This document shows positions 1 to 7,640 of a stretch of 13,715 nucleotides of DNA, in pieces. Position 1 is the stretch's first letter, and each line of letters opens with the position of its first letter. The translations under genes and the position numbers were made by a program. The notes beneath the pieces were generated by a model that searched no databases, was not told where the DNA came from, and saw only the letters and a program-made list of their open reading frames with translations. The stretch is from Candidatus Coatesiibacteriota bacterium (GTDB lineage: Bacteria > Oederibacteriota > CAKKQC01), in the NCBI GenBank assembly GCA_023265785.1, contig JAHFSL010000023.1, positions 1 through 13,715 of the forward strand. The letters are read 5' to 3'.

Positions 1-1221
1 CCCACGGCCCCGATCTTCGGCGCGGTTTCCAAGCTCTCCGCCCTCGGATTCAAGAACCTCGATCTCGATGCACCCGGCGGGCAGGATTGGGACCCGCGTG
101 AGACCCGGATCGGGACGCCGGACCTCAAGCTCGGACTGGGCTGGGGTCGCCGGTTCGGCGATGCGCTCTCCGTCGGCATGTGCACCCGGCTGGCCACGCT
201 GGATGAATCGGACACCGAGGCCGAAACGGGCGGAGCGGTGGGGTTGCTTGCCAACCCCGGCTCCCTGCTGGGTGTCGCCGTGACCTCGGCCACGGTCACC
301 TCCTTCGAGACCCACCAGCGCAGTTCCACCTTCGCGCTGGGCCCCTCACTCTCCTGGAAGGGCGAGTCGTTCACGGTGGACGCCTACGCCGCCTGGATCG
401 TGCTGGGCGTGGACAACTCCTGGAAGGCGTCCCTTCTCAAGGACGCCACCTTTGATTCAGCCGACCTCTCACGCTCGCTGGAGTTCGACGGGAGCGGATC
501 GTATCAGGCCAGGCTCAAGGTCATGGTGCCGCTCACCGACCAGAGCACGCTGGCCGTCAGCGGCCAGTGGACCTCGCTGGACCTTTCCACGAAGCACAGC
601 GTCAGGGAATCCTATACCGGCCCGGGCCTGACCGCCGCGCAGAAGGCCGGCGTGGACCATGTGGACGGGATCGAGACCCTGACGGCGGCGCCCTGGACCT
701 CGATGGCCGGCGTGTTCACCCGGGCCCACGAGTATCTGCTGGTCGTGGGGGTCGGGATGAATGGCGCCGCTCTGGAGTCCCTCGATGTGGCCAGGGTCCC
801 CCGGGCCGGCGGCACCGGGTTGAACGACCTCGTGGAGTCTGCCCGCACCGACACGATGGTGGACAGCTTCGATATCCCCTTCCTGATGGGCGCCGAGTAC
901 TCGATGTTTTCCTGGCTTCGCCTGCGGGCCGTGGCCCAGCGCAATCTCGTGGGATCGGTCCGCGTGACCAGCCGGTCGCACGAGGACACGAATGGCGACG
1001 GCACCGAAGACACCTCCTCGTCCTCGGTGACGGAAACCCACGGCATCCGTGACTGGCTCTTCCGGCTGGGGTTCGGGCTGGTAACGGACCGGATCGGCTG
1101 GGATGTCCTGGTCAACCTCCAGCCGTCGGACCCGGACTATGCCAGCCCGTTCTTCACCGCGCCGGCCAAGGCCACCTGGAAGAACCCCTCCATCACGACG
1201 GCCGTCGTGTACAAGTGGTGA
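1..1221 (+). CDS. Outer-membrane beta-barrel protein, 5'-truncated by window
   Basis: The frame is open from base 1, so the true start lies upstream; 406 residues are visible, ending TGA at 1219-1221. I see alternating hydrophobic/polar stretches typical of transmembrane beta-strands (for example around GTPDLKLGLGWGRRFG and GESFTVDAYAAWIVLG), and the chain ends in ...AVVYKW. A terminal aromatic residue preceded by alternating hydrophobics is the usual C-terminal signature of proteins inserted by the BAM complex. A loop encoded at 985-1011 reads DTNGDGTED, a calcium-binding-type Asp/Asn/Gly loop, followed by a serine run. The protein is probably a porin, transporter or structural barrel of the outer membrane; I cannot assign a specific family. 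The next gene begins at or inside its stop codon, suggesting translational coupling. The barrel assignment is inferred from composition and the C-terminus, not from a recognised family. Confidence 0.7.
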   Translation, partial: PTAPIFGAVSKLSALGFKNLDLDAPGGQDWDPRETRIGTPDLKLGLGWGRRFGDALSVGMCTRLATLDESDTEAETGGAVGLLANPGSLLGVAVTSATVTSFETHQRSSTFALGPSLSWKGESFTVDAYAAWIVLGVDNSWKASLLKDATFDSADLSRSLEFDGSGSYQARLKVMVPLTDQSTLAVSGQWTSLDLSTKHSVRESYTGPGLTAAQKAGVDHVDGIETLTAAPWTSMAGVFTRAHEYLLVVGVGMNGAALESLDVARVPRAGGTGLNDLVESARTDTMVDSFDIPFLMGAEYSMFSWLRLRAVAQRNLVGSVRVTSRSHEDTNGDGTEDTSSSSVTETHGIRDWLFRLGFGLVTDRIGWDVLVNLQPSDPDYASPFFTAPAKATWKNPSITTAVVYKW

Positions 1222-2974
1222 GCCGCTGACCGGACTGCTGGCGGCGGGCCTGCTGGCCAGCGCCGCCCTCGGCGCAGCTCCCACCGCCGATCCCGTACGC
1301 CTGAATGGCCGGGAGACCATCGTGTTTTACGGCGACAGCATCACCGAGCAGAACCACTACACCGGGCTGGTGGAAACCTATCTCTTGACCCGGGTTCCGG
1401 ATCGGGAGCTGGCGTTCTTTAATTATGGCTGGAGCGGCGACACGGCCCGGGGCGGCGCGGCGCGGTGGGCCCGCGACGCCGCCGTCGTCAAGCCCACGCT
1501 CGTCTTCATTGACTTCGGGATGAACGACGGCGCCTACGGCGGGTTTGCTGACTGGATCCTGGATGCCTGGCTCCCGCCGCTCAAGGACCTCCTCGGACAG
1601 GTCCGGGCGGGCGGTGGCCGAACCGTGCTGGTCTCGCCCTCGGTCACCGATCCCCATGACCCCAAGACCGAGTGGCTCAAGGGCTACGACGATACCCTGG
1701 CCAGCATGACGACGGCCGAGCAGGAATTCGGGCGCGCCGAAGGCGTCCCGGTCCTCGATCTCAACACCCCGATGCGCACGGCGATGGCGCAGGCGCGCAA
1801 GACCCACCTCGCGACCTTCGTGCCGGACGGCATCCATCCCAACCTGGCAGGGGCGCTCCTGATGGCGGGGGGCATCCTGCGCGGTCTCGACCTGCCCCGC
1901 GGCCTCGGGGACCTGGTGATTCATGCCACCTCCGCGGCGGCCCCGGCCGGCGTCCGCGTGGACCGGTTCATCCGCGGCCCAACCGGCATCAGCCTGGACC
2001 TGGCCCTTCCCTACCTGCCGTTCTGGGTTCCGCGGGAGGCCCGTCCCGCGCTGGCCGTCAGCCCGTTCACCGCCGACCTGAACCGATTCCGGCTGGTTGT
2101 GGATCGCGGCGCGGCCGGCGCGTCGGCCGCCTGGTGGCTTGTGGTGGATGGCCGGACGCTCGGGCGGTTCACCCCCGGAGCGCTGGCCGGCGGCGTGGAC
2201 CTCACCGACCTGGACGCGGCGCCGTGGGCCCGGGCCGGCCGGGCGCTCTGGGACACCGCGATCCGCCGCAACACGCTCCGCTTTCAGGCGTGGCGCGAAG
2301 ACCGGCTGGGCGGGCAGGACTGGGGCGGCGCGGTGGGCCCGAGGTCACCGGCCGTGCTGGCCACGGCCATGGCCCTCGAGGCGGCCGCCGAAGCGCTGGC
2401 CGGCCGGATGCGGGCGCTGGCCCGACCGCCGGCCGGCTATCACCTCGAACTGCTGGCCGCATCCCCCGGGTCCCGCGCGGTCGGCTACCCCCGGGTTCTC
2501 GAGGGCTTTGAGGACCCCGCGCTTCCCGGAATGGGCGCCTGGGATGAATCCGTCGCCCTGACCCCGGTCACCGACCGGCCCACCGAGGGCGCCCGGGCCC
2601 TGCAGGTTTCCTTCAACGCCGACCGCGAGGCCGGTCCATCGGTCAGCGTGGACCTGCCGGCGGCGCTGGACCTCTCCGAAACGCCCGCGCTGGCACTCGA
2701 TGTCCGGTTCACCGGCACCGGGCCGGCCGCCGCCGCGGTCTGCACCCTGTCCCTGGGGCCGGAAAAGAAGTCGAAAAAAGACAAGCCGAAGTCCATCGAT
2801 CTCAAGGCCGGCCGCGAGGTGGCGGCGGGTTCGGCGACCACCCTGCGTTTTGACCTCGGCGGGGTCCCCCCGGCCGCGCGGCGGGCGATCGCCTCCTTCT
2901 CGCTTTCCTGGACGGCATCGGCCACGGCCGGCCCCGCCACCGTGACCTTCGACAACCTGCGCGCCGTCGAGTAG
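1139..2974 (+). CDS. Secreted SGNH/GDSL-family hydrolase with C-terminal beta-rich domain; start uncertain
   Basis: The four SGNH blocks are present in order: YGDSIT (block I; nucleophile Ser codon at 1337-1339), NYGWSGD (block II Gly), FGMND (block III Asn) and DGIHP (block V Asp/His pair, near 1826-1840). SGNH enzymes are esterases or lipases, often acetyl-carbohydrate esterases. The C-terminal part, from about 2500, looks like a beta-sandwich (VSVDLPAALDLSETPALAL, later VTFDNLRAVE) as in carbohydrate-binding modules, with a lysine-rich insert at about 2761-2800. The start is problematic. The only in-frame ATGs (1103, 1139) lie inside the barrel gene and would add an Arg/Pro-rich tail before the hydrophobic segment LTGLLAAGLLASAALGAA, an obvious signal peptide. 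The natural start looks like the GTG at 1218, overlapping the upstream stop as GTGA, but it is out of frame by one base. CTG at 1226 is another in-frame possibility. Function is fairly sure; the 5' end is not. Confidence 0.8.
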   Translation: MPARSSPRRPRPPGRTPPSRRPSCTSGEPLTGLLAAGLLASAALGAAPTADPVRLNGRETIVFYGDSITEQNHYTGLVETYLLTRVPDRELAFFNYGWSGDTARGGAARWARDAAVVKPTLVFIDFGMNDGAYGGFADWILDAWLPPLKDLLGQVRAGGGRTVLVSPSVTDPHDPKTEWLKGYDDTLASMTTAEQEFGRAEGVPVLDLNTPMRTAMAQARKTHLATFVPDGIHPNLAGALLMAGGILRGLDLPRGLGDLVIHATSAAAPAGVRVDRFIRGPTGISLDLALPYLPFWVPREARPALAVSPFTADLNRFRLVVDRGAAGASAAWWLVVDGRTLGRFTPGALAGGVDLTDLDAAPWARAGRALWDTAIRRNTLRFQAWREDRLGGQDWGGAVGPRSPAVLATAMALEAAAEALAGRMRALARPPAGYHLELLAASPGSRAVGYPRVLEGFEDPALPGMGAWDESVALTPVTDRPTEGARALQVSFNADREAGPSVSVDLPAALDLSETPALALDVRFTGTGPAAAAVCTLSLGPEKKSKKDKPKSIDLKAGREVAAGSATTLRFDLGGVPPAARRAIASFSLSWTASATAGPATVTFDNLRAVE

Positions 2975-2975
2975 T

Positions 2976-3000
2976 CCGGCGGCGGGCTAGGGCCGCCCGG
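2976..3000. terminator. Possible bidirectional hairpin between convergent genes
   Basis: Two convergent genes end 12 bp apart (stops at 2972-2974 and 2987-2989). CCGGCGGC at 2976-2983 pairs with 2992-3000, with one bulged C at 2996 and an 8-nt loop, giving eight G/C pairs. No T-tract follows on either strand and the hairpin covers the last codons of the leftward gene, so intrinsic termination is only possible; in a GC-rich genome such stems also arise by chance. Confidence 0.22.
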
Positions 3001-3733
3001 CAAGAAGATTGCCAACGGTCACGCACTGGAGGCCCCGGCCTTTAAGTCCCGCCAGGATCACGGGCAGGGCCTCGGCCGTGTGCCACCCACGGCCGTTCAC
3101 GTGGAAGACGATGATGGACCCGTTCCGCGCCTCCCGGACGGCGGTCCGGGCCAGCCGGCCCGCCGCAATCACCGGGTCGGGATCACCCGAGGCCAGGTCG
3201 TACTCGATGGTGGAAAACCCGGCCCCGGCCGCGATCCGGGCATCCCGGCGCGAAGCGATTCCGTAGGGCGGCCGGTACAGCGCGGGACGGTGGCCGGTGA
3301 AGCGTTCCAGCTCGGCGGCGCACCGGTCCAATTCAGTACACAGGTCGGCGTCGGACAGCGCCGCGGGATGCCGGTGGGTCCAGCCGTGCACCCCCAGTTC
3401 GAATCGCGGGTTGGCAGCCAGCCGCCGGACCGCCTCCGGGTTGGCCTCCATCCACCTCCCGCCCAGGAAGAACGTCGCCGGCACCCCGGCCCGCGCCAGC
3501 GCCGCCACCACGGCCGTATCAAACCGGTTGTCACGGGGCGACGAGCAGGCATCAAAGGTGAGCGCGACGCGGGGAAGGTCACGGGAACCATGCGCGGCGC
3601 GGACAGGAACCGGAACGGGCGGGCGCGGGCCGCAGGCGGCAAGCAGGACCAGGAACAGCACGGGCGCACGATGCGCCCGGGGGTCAGCCGACGCCGATAC
3701 CGTGAATCGTCTTGCGGCGGTGCTCGCTCTCAT
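2987..3733 (-). CDS. Polysaccharide deacetylase-family lipoprotein (NodB homology domain)
   Basis: This 248-aa protein has an N-terminal hydrophobic segment VLFLVLLAAC matching a lipobox, with Cys34 as the predicted lipidated residue, so it should be membrane-anchored. NodB-domain motifs follow in order: ALTFDAC (motif 1, catalytic Asp61), VHGWTHRHP (motif 2, metal-binding His pair), RPPYG (motif 3), YDLASGDPDP (motif 4) and IIVFHVNG (motif 5 His). The family removes N- or O-acyl groups from peptidoglycan, chitin-like or other polysaccharides with a divalent metal. The second Asp of the usual TFDD motif is Ala here, a variant I believe also occurs in other deacetylase-family proteins. ATG 3733 overlaps the typA 3' end by 50 nt. 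An in-frame GTG at 3661 would leave a signal peptide without basic residues, so the ATG is preferred. Likely co-transcribed with typA; the substrate is unknown. Confidence 0.88.
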   Translation of the reverse strand: MRASTAARRFTVSASADPRAHRAPVLFLVLLAACGPRPPVPVPVRAAHGSRDLPRVALTFDACSSPRDNRFDTAVVAALARAGVPATFFLGGRWMEANPEAVRRLAANPRFELGVHGWTHRHPAALSDADLCTELDRCAAELERFTGHRPALYRPPYGIASRRDARIAAGAGFSTIEYDLASGDPDPVIAAGRLARTAVREARNGSIIVFHVNGRGWHTAEALPVILAGLKGRGLQCVTVGNLLAGRP

Positions 3734-5504
3734 CCAGGATCCGCTTGCGGATGCGGACGTTGGCGGGCGTCACCTCCACCAGCTCGTCATCCCCGATGTA
3801 CTCCAGCGAGGCCTCCAGGGTCATGTCCCGGGGCGTATTGAAGTGCTCGGCACCCCCGTCACCCTTGGACCGCATGTTGGTGAGGTGCTTCTCCTTGCAG
3901 ACATTCACGGCAATGTCCTCGCCGCGCGCGTTCTGCCCGACCACCTGCCCCCTGTACACGCGAATGGCGGGCCCCAGGAAGAGCGTGCCCCGGTCCTGCA
4001 CCTTGAGGAGGCCGTACAGCGCCGTCTCGCCGTCCTCGAAGGCCACCAGCGAGCCCTGGTCCCGGTCACGCCAGGACCCCGGGTCGGGGCGGTACTCGAG
4101 GAAGGACGTGTTGATGATCCCCTCGCCCTTCGTGTCCATGACGAACTCACTGCGATACCCGAACAGCCCGCGTGTCGGGATGACGAATTCCAGGTGGACC
4201 ACGCTCCGCTCGATTTTCATGTGCACCATCTCGGCCTTGCGGGAGCCCATCTTCTGGATGATGGACCCCTGGGCGCGCTCCGGCGCCTCGATTTCAACGC
4301 GCTCGAAGGGGGTCAGGGTCTTCCCCTTCTCCACCCGGTTGATCACCTGCGGCCGGGACACCTGGAACTCGAACCCCTCCCGGCGCATCCGCTCAATCAG
4401 GATGGCCAGGTGCAATTCGCCGCGGCCGGAGACCTCCCAGGTCGCGTCGGCGTTGTCATCGACGCGGAGGGCCATATCGGTCTCGAGTTCCTTCATGAGC
4501 CGCGCGCGGATCTGCCGCGAGGTGGTGTACTCCCCCTCCTTGCCGGCAAACGGTGAGTCGTTCACCATGAAGGTCATCTTGACCGTGGGCCGCTCGATCT
4601 CCAGCAGGGGCAGGGCGACCGGGGCCTCGACGGCGGCGATCGTCTCGCCGATGTTGATGTCCGCGATCCCGGCCACCGCCGCCAGGTCGCCCGCCTGCAC
4701 TTCCTCGGCATCCACCCGGTCCAGTCCGCTGAAGGTCATGACCGCCATCAACTTGCAGGTCCGCACCCCGCCGTCCCGATTGATATGCGCCACCTGGGCG
4801 GAGGCGCGGAGGGTCCCGTTGAACACCCGGCCGACGGCAATCCGGCCCTTGAATGAGTCACCGGTGATGGTGCTGACCAGCATCTGGAGCGGCGCCGCGG
4901 GGTCGCCGGCCGGGGGATGGATGTGCTGGAGGATGGCATCAAAGACCGGCGCAATGTCCGTCATGGTCGCCAGGTCCGGCTCGGGCCCCGCCACCCCCAT
5001 TCGGCCCGCGGCATACACCACCGGGAAGTCAGCCTGCTCATCGGTGGCCCCCAATTCAACAAAGAGGTCAAAGGTGCGGTTCAGCGTCACATCGCATCGG
5101 GCATCCGGCCGGTCAATCTTGTTGATGACAACGATGACCCGGAGCTTGCGCTCCAGCGCCCGGCGCAGGACGAACCGGGTCTGCGGCATCGGGCCTTCCT
5201 TGGCGTCCACCAGCAGGAGGGCTCCATCGGCCATCGTCAGCACCCGCTCCACCTCGCCGCCGAAATCCGCGTGGCCGGGGGTGTCAATAATGTTGATCTT
5301 GGTCCCCTTCCACTCCACCGCGAGGTTCTTCGAGAAGATGGTGATGCCCCGCTCCCGCTCCAGCTCGTTGGAGTCCATGATGCAGTCGGCGCCCGACTGG
5401 TCCTTGGTGAGATGCGTCTTGGACTGGCGCAGGAGGGCATCCACGAGCGTGGTTTTCCCGTGGTCAACATGCGCGATGATGGCGACATTCCGGACCGGGT
5501 TCAT
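3684..5504 (-). CDS. typA: Translational GTPase TypA/BipA
   Basis: The 606-aa product is full length for the family (about 590-620 aa). GTPase motifs are intact: G1 AHVDHGKTT (residues 11-19), G2 RGITI (about 52-56), G3 DTPGH (about 75) and G4 NKID (about 130). The order after that is EF-G-like domains II, III and V, followed by the TypA-specific C-terminal domain (GLFGYRSEFVMDTKGEG, later NMRSKGDG). TypA/BipA is a ribosome-binding GTPase of the EF-G/LepA class involved in 50S biogenesis and in stress or cold growth. The N-terminus NPVRNVAIIAHVDHGKTT matches family starts well, so ATG 5504 is secure although no convincing Shine-Dalgarno lies just upstream. A perfect TATAAT and a 16-codon ORF precede it (5530-5595). 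The downstream deacetylase gene overlaps its last 50 nt. Confidence 0.97.
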   Translation of the reverse strand: MNPVRNVAIIAHVDHGKTTLVDALLRQSKTHLTKDQSGADCIMDSNELERERGITIFSKNLAVEWKGTKINIIDTPGHADFGGEVERVLTMADGALLLVDAKEGPMPQTRFVLRRALERKLRVIVVINKIDRPDARCDVTLNRTFDLFVELGATDEQADFPVVYAAGRMGVAGPEPDLATMTDIAPVFDAILQHIHPPAGDPAAPLQMLVSTITGDSFKGRIAVGRVFNGTLRASAQVAHINRDGGVRTCKLMAVMTFSGLDRVDAEEVQAGDLAAVAGIADINIGETIAAVEAPVALPLLEIERPTVKMTFMVNDSPFAGKEGEYTTSRQIRARLMKELETDMALRVDDNADATWEVSGRGELHLAILIERMRREGFEFQVSRPQVINRVEKGKTLTPFERVEIEAPERAQGSIIQKMGSRKAEMVHMKIERSVVHLEFVIPTRGLFGYRSEFVMDTKGEGIINTSFLEYRPDPGSWRDRDQGSLVAFEDGETALYGLLKVQDRGTLFLGPAIRVYRGQVVGQNARGEDIAVNVCKEKHLTNMRSKGDGGAEHFNTPRDMTLEASLEYIGDDELVEVTPANVRIRKRILDESEHRRKTIHGIGVG

Positions 5505-5529
5505 GGCAGGGTGCTGGGGCGCCGCCTGG

Positions 5530-5580
5530 TTACTTGGAGGCGACGGGGAACGGGACGCGGTACGGCGCGGTCACGGCCAT
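5530..5580 (-). CDS. Possible 16-residue leader ORF upstream of typA
   Basis: On the minus strand an ATG at 5580 opens MAVTAPYRVPFPVASK followed by TAA at 5530-5532, ending 25 nt before the typA ATG and out of frame with it. A perfect TATAAT (5590-5595) lies 9 nt before the ATG, which would put transcription initiation at or just before the start codon. There are no attenuator-type codon runs. It could be a leaderless leader peptide affecting typA translation, or simply a chance ORF in the 5' leader. The ATG position is suggestive but the length is too short to judge coding potential. Confidence 0.25.
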   Translation of the reverse strand: MAVTAPYRVPFPVASK

Positions 5581-5589
5581 GACGTGATC

Positions 5590-5595
5590 ATTATA
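5590..5595 (-). promoter_or_regulatory. Consensus -10 box (TATAAT) for typA
   Basis: On the minus strand the sequence CCCCGCTATAATGATCACG gives a perfect sigma70-type -10 hexamer in the 105-bp gap between the VWA gene and typA, a rare AT-rich spot here. The -35 position at 16-18 bp spacing is poor (CTGCGC or TGCGCT). Predicted initiation is around 5582-5584. It would drive typA and probably the overlapping deacetylase gene. Confidence 0.5.
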
Positions 5596-5609
5596 GCGGG
5601 GAAACGGAG

Positions 5610-7574
5610 TCAGCGCAGGAGGGTGGCGTCGGGCTTCAGCAGGGACACCGCCAGCACCTCGGCCGTCTCGGCCTTGACGAGTTTCAGCAGGAGGTCGGGC
5701 CGGTCTTCGCCCGGCGTCAGCCGGGACAGGACCAGGAGCTTCGCTCCCACGAGTTTCCCGACCTTCGCCGCGCCGGCCTCGTCCACCGCCCCCGTCAGCC
5801 CGAGCGCCTGCTCACCCAGAACCTGCCGAAGATCTTTCGACCGCTCGACCAGCGCGAACGCCGGGTGCCGCGCCACCGCGAGCAGGAGCTGGGACTCCAC
5901 CCGCTCCGCCGCCGCCGTCCAGTCCTTCGGCGCGTCCACCGGCAGGACCGCCACGGGAGTCTTCGGGGCGACGGGGGCCATGGAGAAGTCCAGCAGGCGG
6001 CGGACTCCCTCATCGAACAGCTTGCCCAGCACGGCGTCCCGGTTCTCTCCCGCCCGCGGGGGTCCCGCCTCCATCCAGTCGTCCTCCGCCAGCGTCCTGC
6101 CGGTCAGCGCCGCCAATTCCGCGCGGACAAACCGGACGATGATGGCGTCCAGGTTGCGGGTCTGGAAATTGTCCCCGGTGTGATGGCTCACGCTCGTGGC
6201 GGTGCCTCCCTCGCTCTCCCCGGTCTCGCCATAGGTCAGGAACACGAACTGGCCCATCGTGTACTCGGCCACCTGCCGCAGCACCGTCTCGCCCTGCGAG
6301 GTCAGCCCGCTGGCGCCGATGCCCACGATCTTGATGCCGCGCGCCGCGGCCTCGCGCGCCGCGCCCAGGTAGGTGAGCGGCTCATCGGGGTAGACATGCG
6401 GTGGGGCGTCAGTCAGGATGAACATGACCTTGACGGCGCCATCGCGCCAGGCCAAGTCCGTCAGGACGACCCGGAAACCCTCCTGCAGGTCCTCGGGATA
6501 GTCGCCGCCGCCGTCGGCCGTGACCGGCGCAAGCGCGGTTGCAAAGGCTTTGACGTCCGCCGTGAAGGGCACCGTCCGCGTGCGATAGGCGTCGTGCCGG
6601 TCCCGATACAGGACCATCCCCAGTTTCAGGTCGGGCTTCTCTGGCAGGCCCGCGAGCGCGGCGTGCACCGACAGCAGGGTGTCCTTCAGCCGCTGGATCT
6701 CGTCGCCCATGCTCCCGGTGGTGTCCAGGAGGAAGCAGACATCCACCGGCACCCGGGCCGCGGGCTTTGCCTCCGCGCCGAAGTTGACGGTGAGCGTCCG
6801 CTTTCCCTGCGGGTTCACGGCCGCCTTCACGGTCTCGCCCGCAAAGGTGGCCTCCAGCGTGACGCCCGCCCCGCCAAACGCCGGGTCCTCGGTCGGGAAC
6901 CAGAGCGCCCGGCCATCGGCGGTCGCCGTCCGCCGCGCGAGCACCGTCCCGCGGCCGTCCTTGAACGCGAGCGAAGCGAAGGACGCCGGCCGGCCCTGCC
7001 CCGCGGTCGCTTCGATCACCATCCGACCCGAGACATCGAGCGGGAGAAGGATCTCCGGCTTGAATTTCTCGAGGTAGTCAAGGTACGCCCCGAACTCCCG
7101 ATTATCGTCCGCGAACCCGGCCTTGACGCCCGGCGATCCCCCCGCGCGGCCTGCCATCCCGCCCCCCGTGGGTGCCACGCCGGGCGAGACGCTGGCCTCC
7201 GCGGCGCCTTCCGCCTTGAGTGTCTTGCCGAATCCCGCATCGTGGAAAGGATCGGCCCGCTTCGTGCGAACTGCCGTTCCCCCGGTCGTGTCGCCCGAGC
7301 CAGACGGATCCGGGGCCATAGGGGCCATCAGCCCCGCAAATTCTGGCGTCCGTTCAGTGGGCCCGCCAGGAGCCTCCTCACGCGGCGCCTTCGCGCGATC
7401 CGGCGTAGCCACCGGGGTGGACCGGTCCACCGGAGCGGGCGGGCCCCCGGTGCCACTTCCCGCCCCGCCGCCCGCCTCCGGGTGCACCGGCGGCACCCCA
7501 CACGCGGACGCCAGGGCCATCAACGCCACAGGCAGGAAGAGACGGGTCGGGGTCATGGAAGCCGGGTCCATCAT
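5610..7574 (-). CDS. VWA-domain lipoprotein with C-terminal CsgG-like domain
   Basis: ATG 7574 is preferred because AGGGG lies 5 nt upstream; an in-frame ATG at 7616 would add 14 residues. From 7574 the protein has 654 aa. A signal peptide ends in the lipobox LASAC, so it is probably a lipoprotein. Next come a Pro/Gly/Ala-rich linker to about residue 150, a beta-rich region (about 170-270), and a von Willebrand factor A domain starting near 278 with the MIDAS motif DTTGS (residues 284-288) and later TDAPPH. The C-terminal 110 residues (PVAVLPVDAP, LVERSKDLRQVLGEQALG, VGKLVGAKLLVLSRL) resemble CsgG/LPP20-type lipoprotein domains, where an ER-S/D-L-x-x-VLxEQ segment is typical. VWA domains bind protein partners through a metal. 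The role is probably periplasmic or outer-membrane assembly or sensing; no specific pathway is evident. The CsgG-like assignment is inference from pattern. Confidence 0.85.
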   Translation of the reverse strand: MMDPASMTPTRLFLPVALMALASACGVPPVHPEAGGGAGSGTGGPPAPVDRSTPVATPDRAKAPREEAPGGPTERTPEFAGLMAPMAPDPSGSGDTTGGTAVRTKRADPFHDAGFGKTLKAEGAAEASVSPGVAPTGGGMAGRAGGSPGVKAGFADDNREFGAYLDYLEKFKPEILLPLDVSGRMVIEATAGQGRPASFASLAFKDGRGTVLARRTATADGRALWFPTEDPAFGGAGVTLEATFAGETVKAAVNPQGKRTLTVNFGAEAKPAARVPVDVCFLLDTTGSMGDEIQRLKDTLLSVHAALAGLPEKPDLKLGMVLYRDRHDAYRTRTVPFTADVKAFATALAPVTADGGGDYPEDLQEGFRVVLTDLAWRDGAVKVMFILTDAPPHVYPDEPLTYLGAAREAAARGIKIVGIGASGLTSQGETVLRQVAEYTMGQFVFLTYGETGESEGGTATSVSHHTGDNFQTRNLDAIIVRFVRAELAALTGRTLAEDDWMEAGPPRAGENRDAVLGKLFDEGVRRLLDFSMAPVAPKTPVAVLPVDAPKDWTAAAERVESQLLLAVARHPAFALVERSKDLRQVLGEQALGLTGAVDEAGAAKVGKLVGAKLLVLSRLTPGEDRPDLLLKLVKAETAEVLAVSLLKPDATLLR

Positions 7575-7579
7575 ACTTG

Positions 7580-7584
7580 CCCCT
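7580..7584 (-). promoter_or_regulatory. Ribosome binding site deciding the VWA lipoprotein start
   Basis: The minus strand reads CAGGGGCAAGTATGATGG. AGGGG is 5 nt before ATG 7574, a good Shine-Dalgarno spacing, and supports this start over ATG 7616 or the internal ATG 7556. It is the only strong Shine-Dalgarno I find in the window. Confidence 0.5.
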
Positions 7585-7640
7585 GACGAAGCCCACCCCG
7601 GAAAGTTCCATCCCACCGGGTGCGCCTGCGGGGGTTGGCC

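Noticed and set aside
2771..2782. A6 run as a programmed -1 frameshift site
   Set aside because: In the zero frame the codons are TCG AAA AAA GAC; the slippery pattern A AAA AAG is not in register and the -1 frame leads to nothing recognisable.
3712..6183. Plus-strand open frame of 823 codons across typA and the VWA gene; also 3297-4556 (+) and 5865-7586 (+)
   Set aside because: Antisense shadows of well-supported minus-strand genes; Arg/Ser/Pro-rich translations without recognisable motifs, as expected in GC-rich DNA.
7594..7622. Imperfect hairpin CACCCCGG...CCGGGTG upstream of the VWA gene as a terminator or riboswitch
   Set aside because: Seven pairs with a bulge and a 14-nt loop, no T-tract and no known riboswitch consensus; likely chance in GC-rich DNA.
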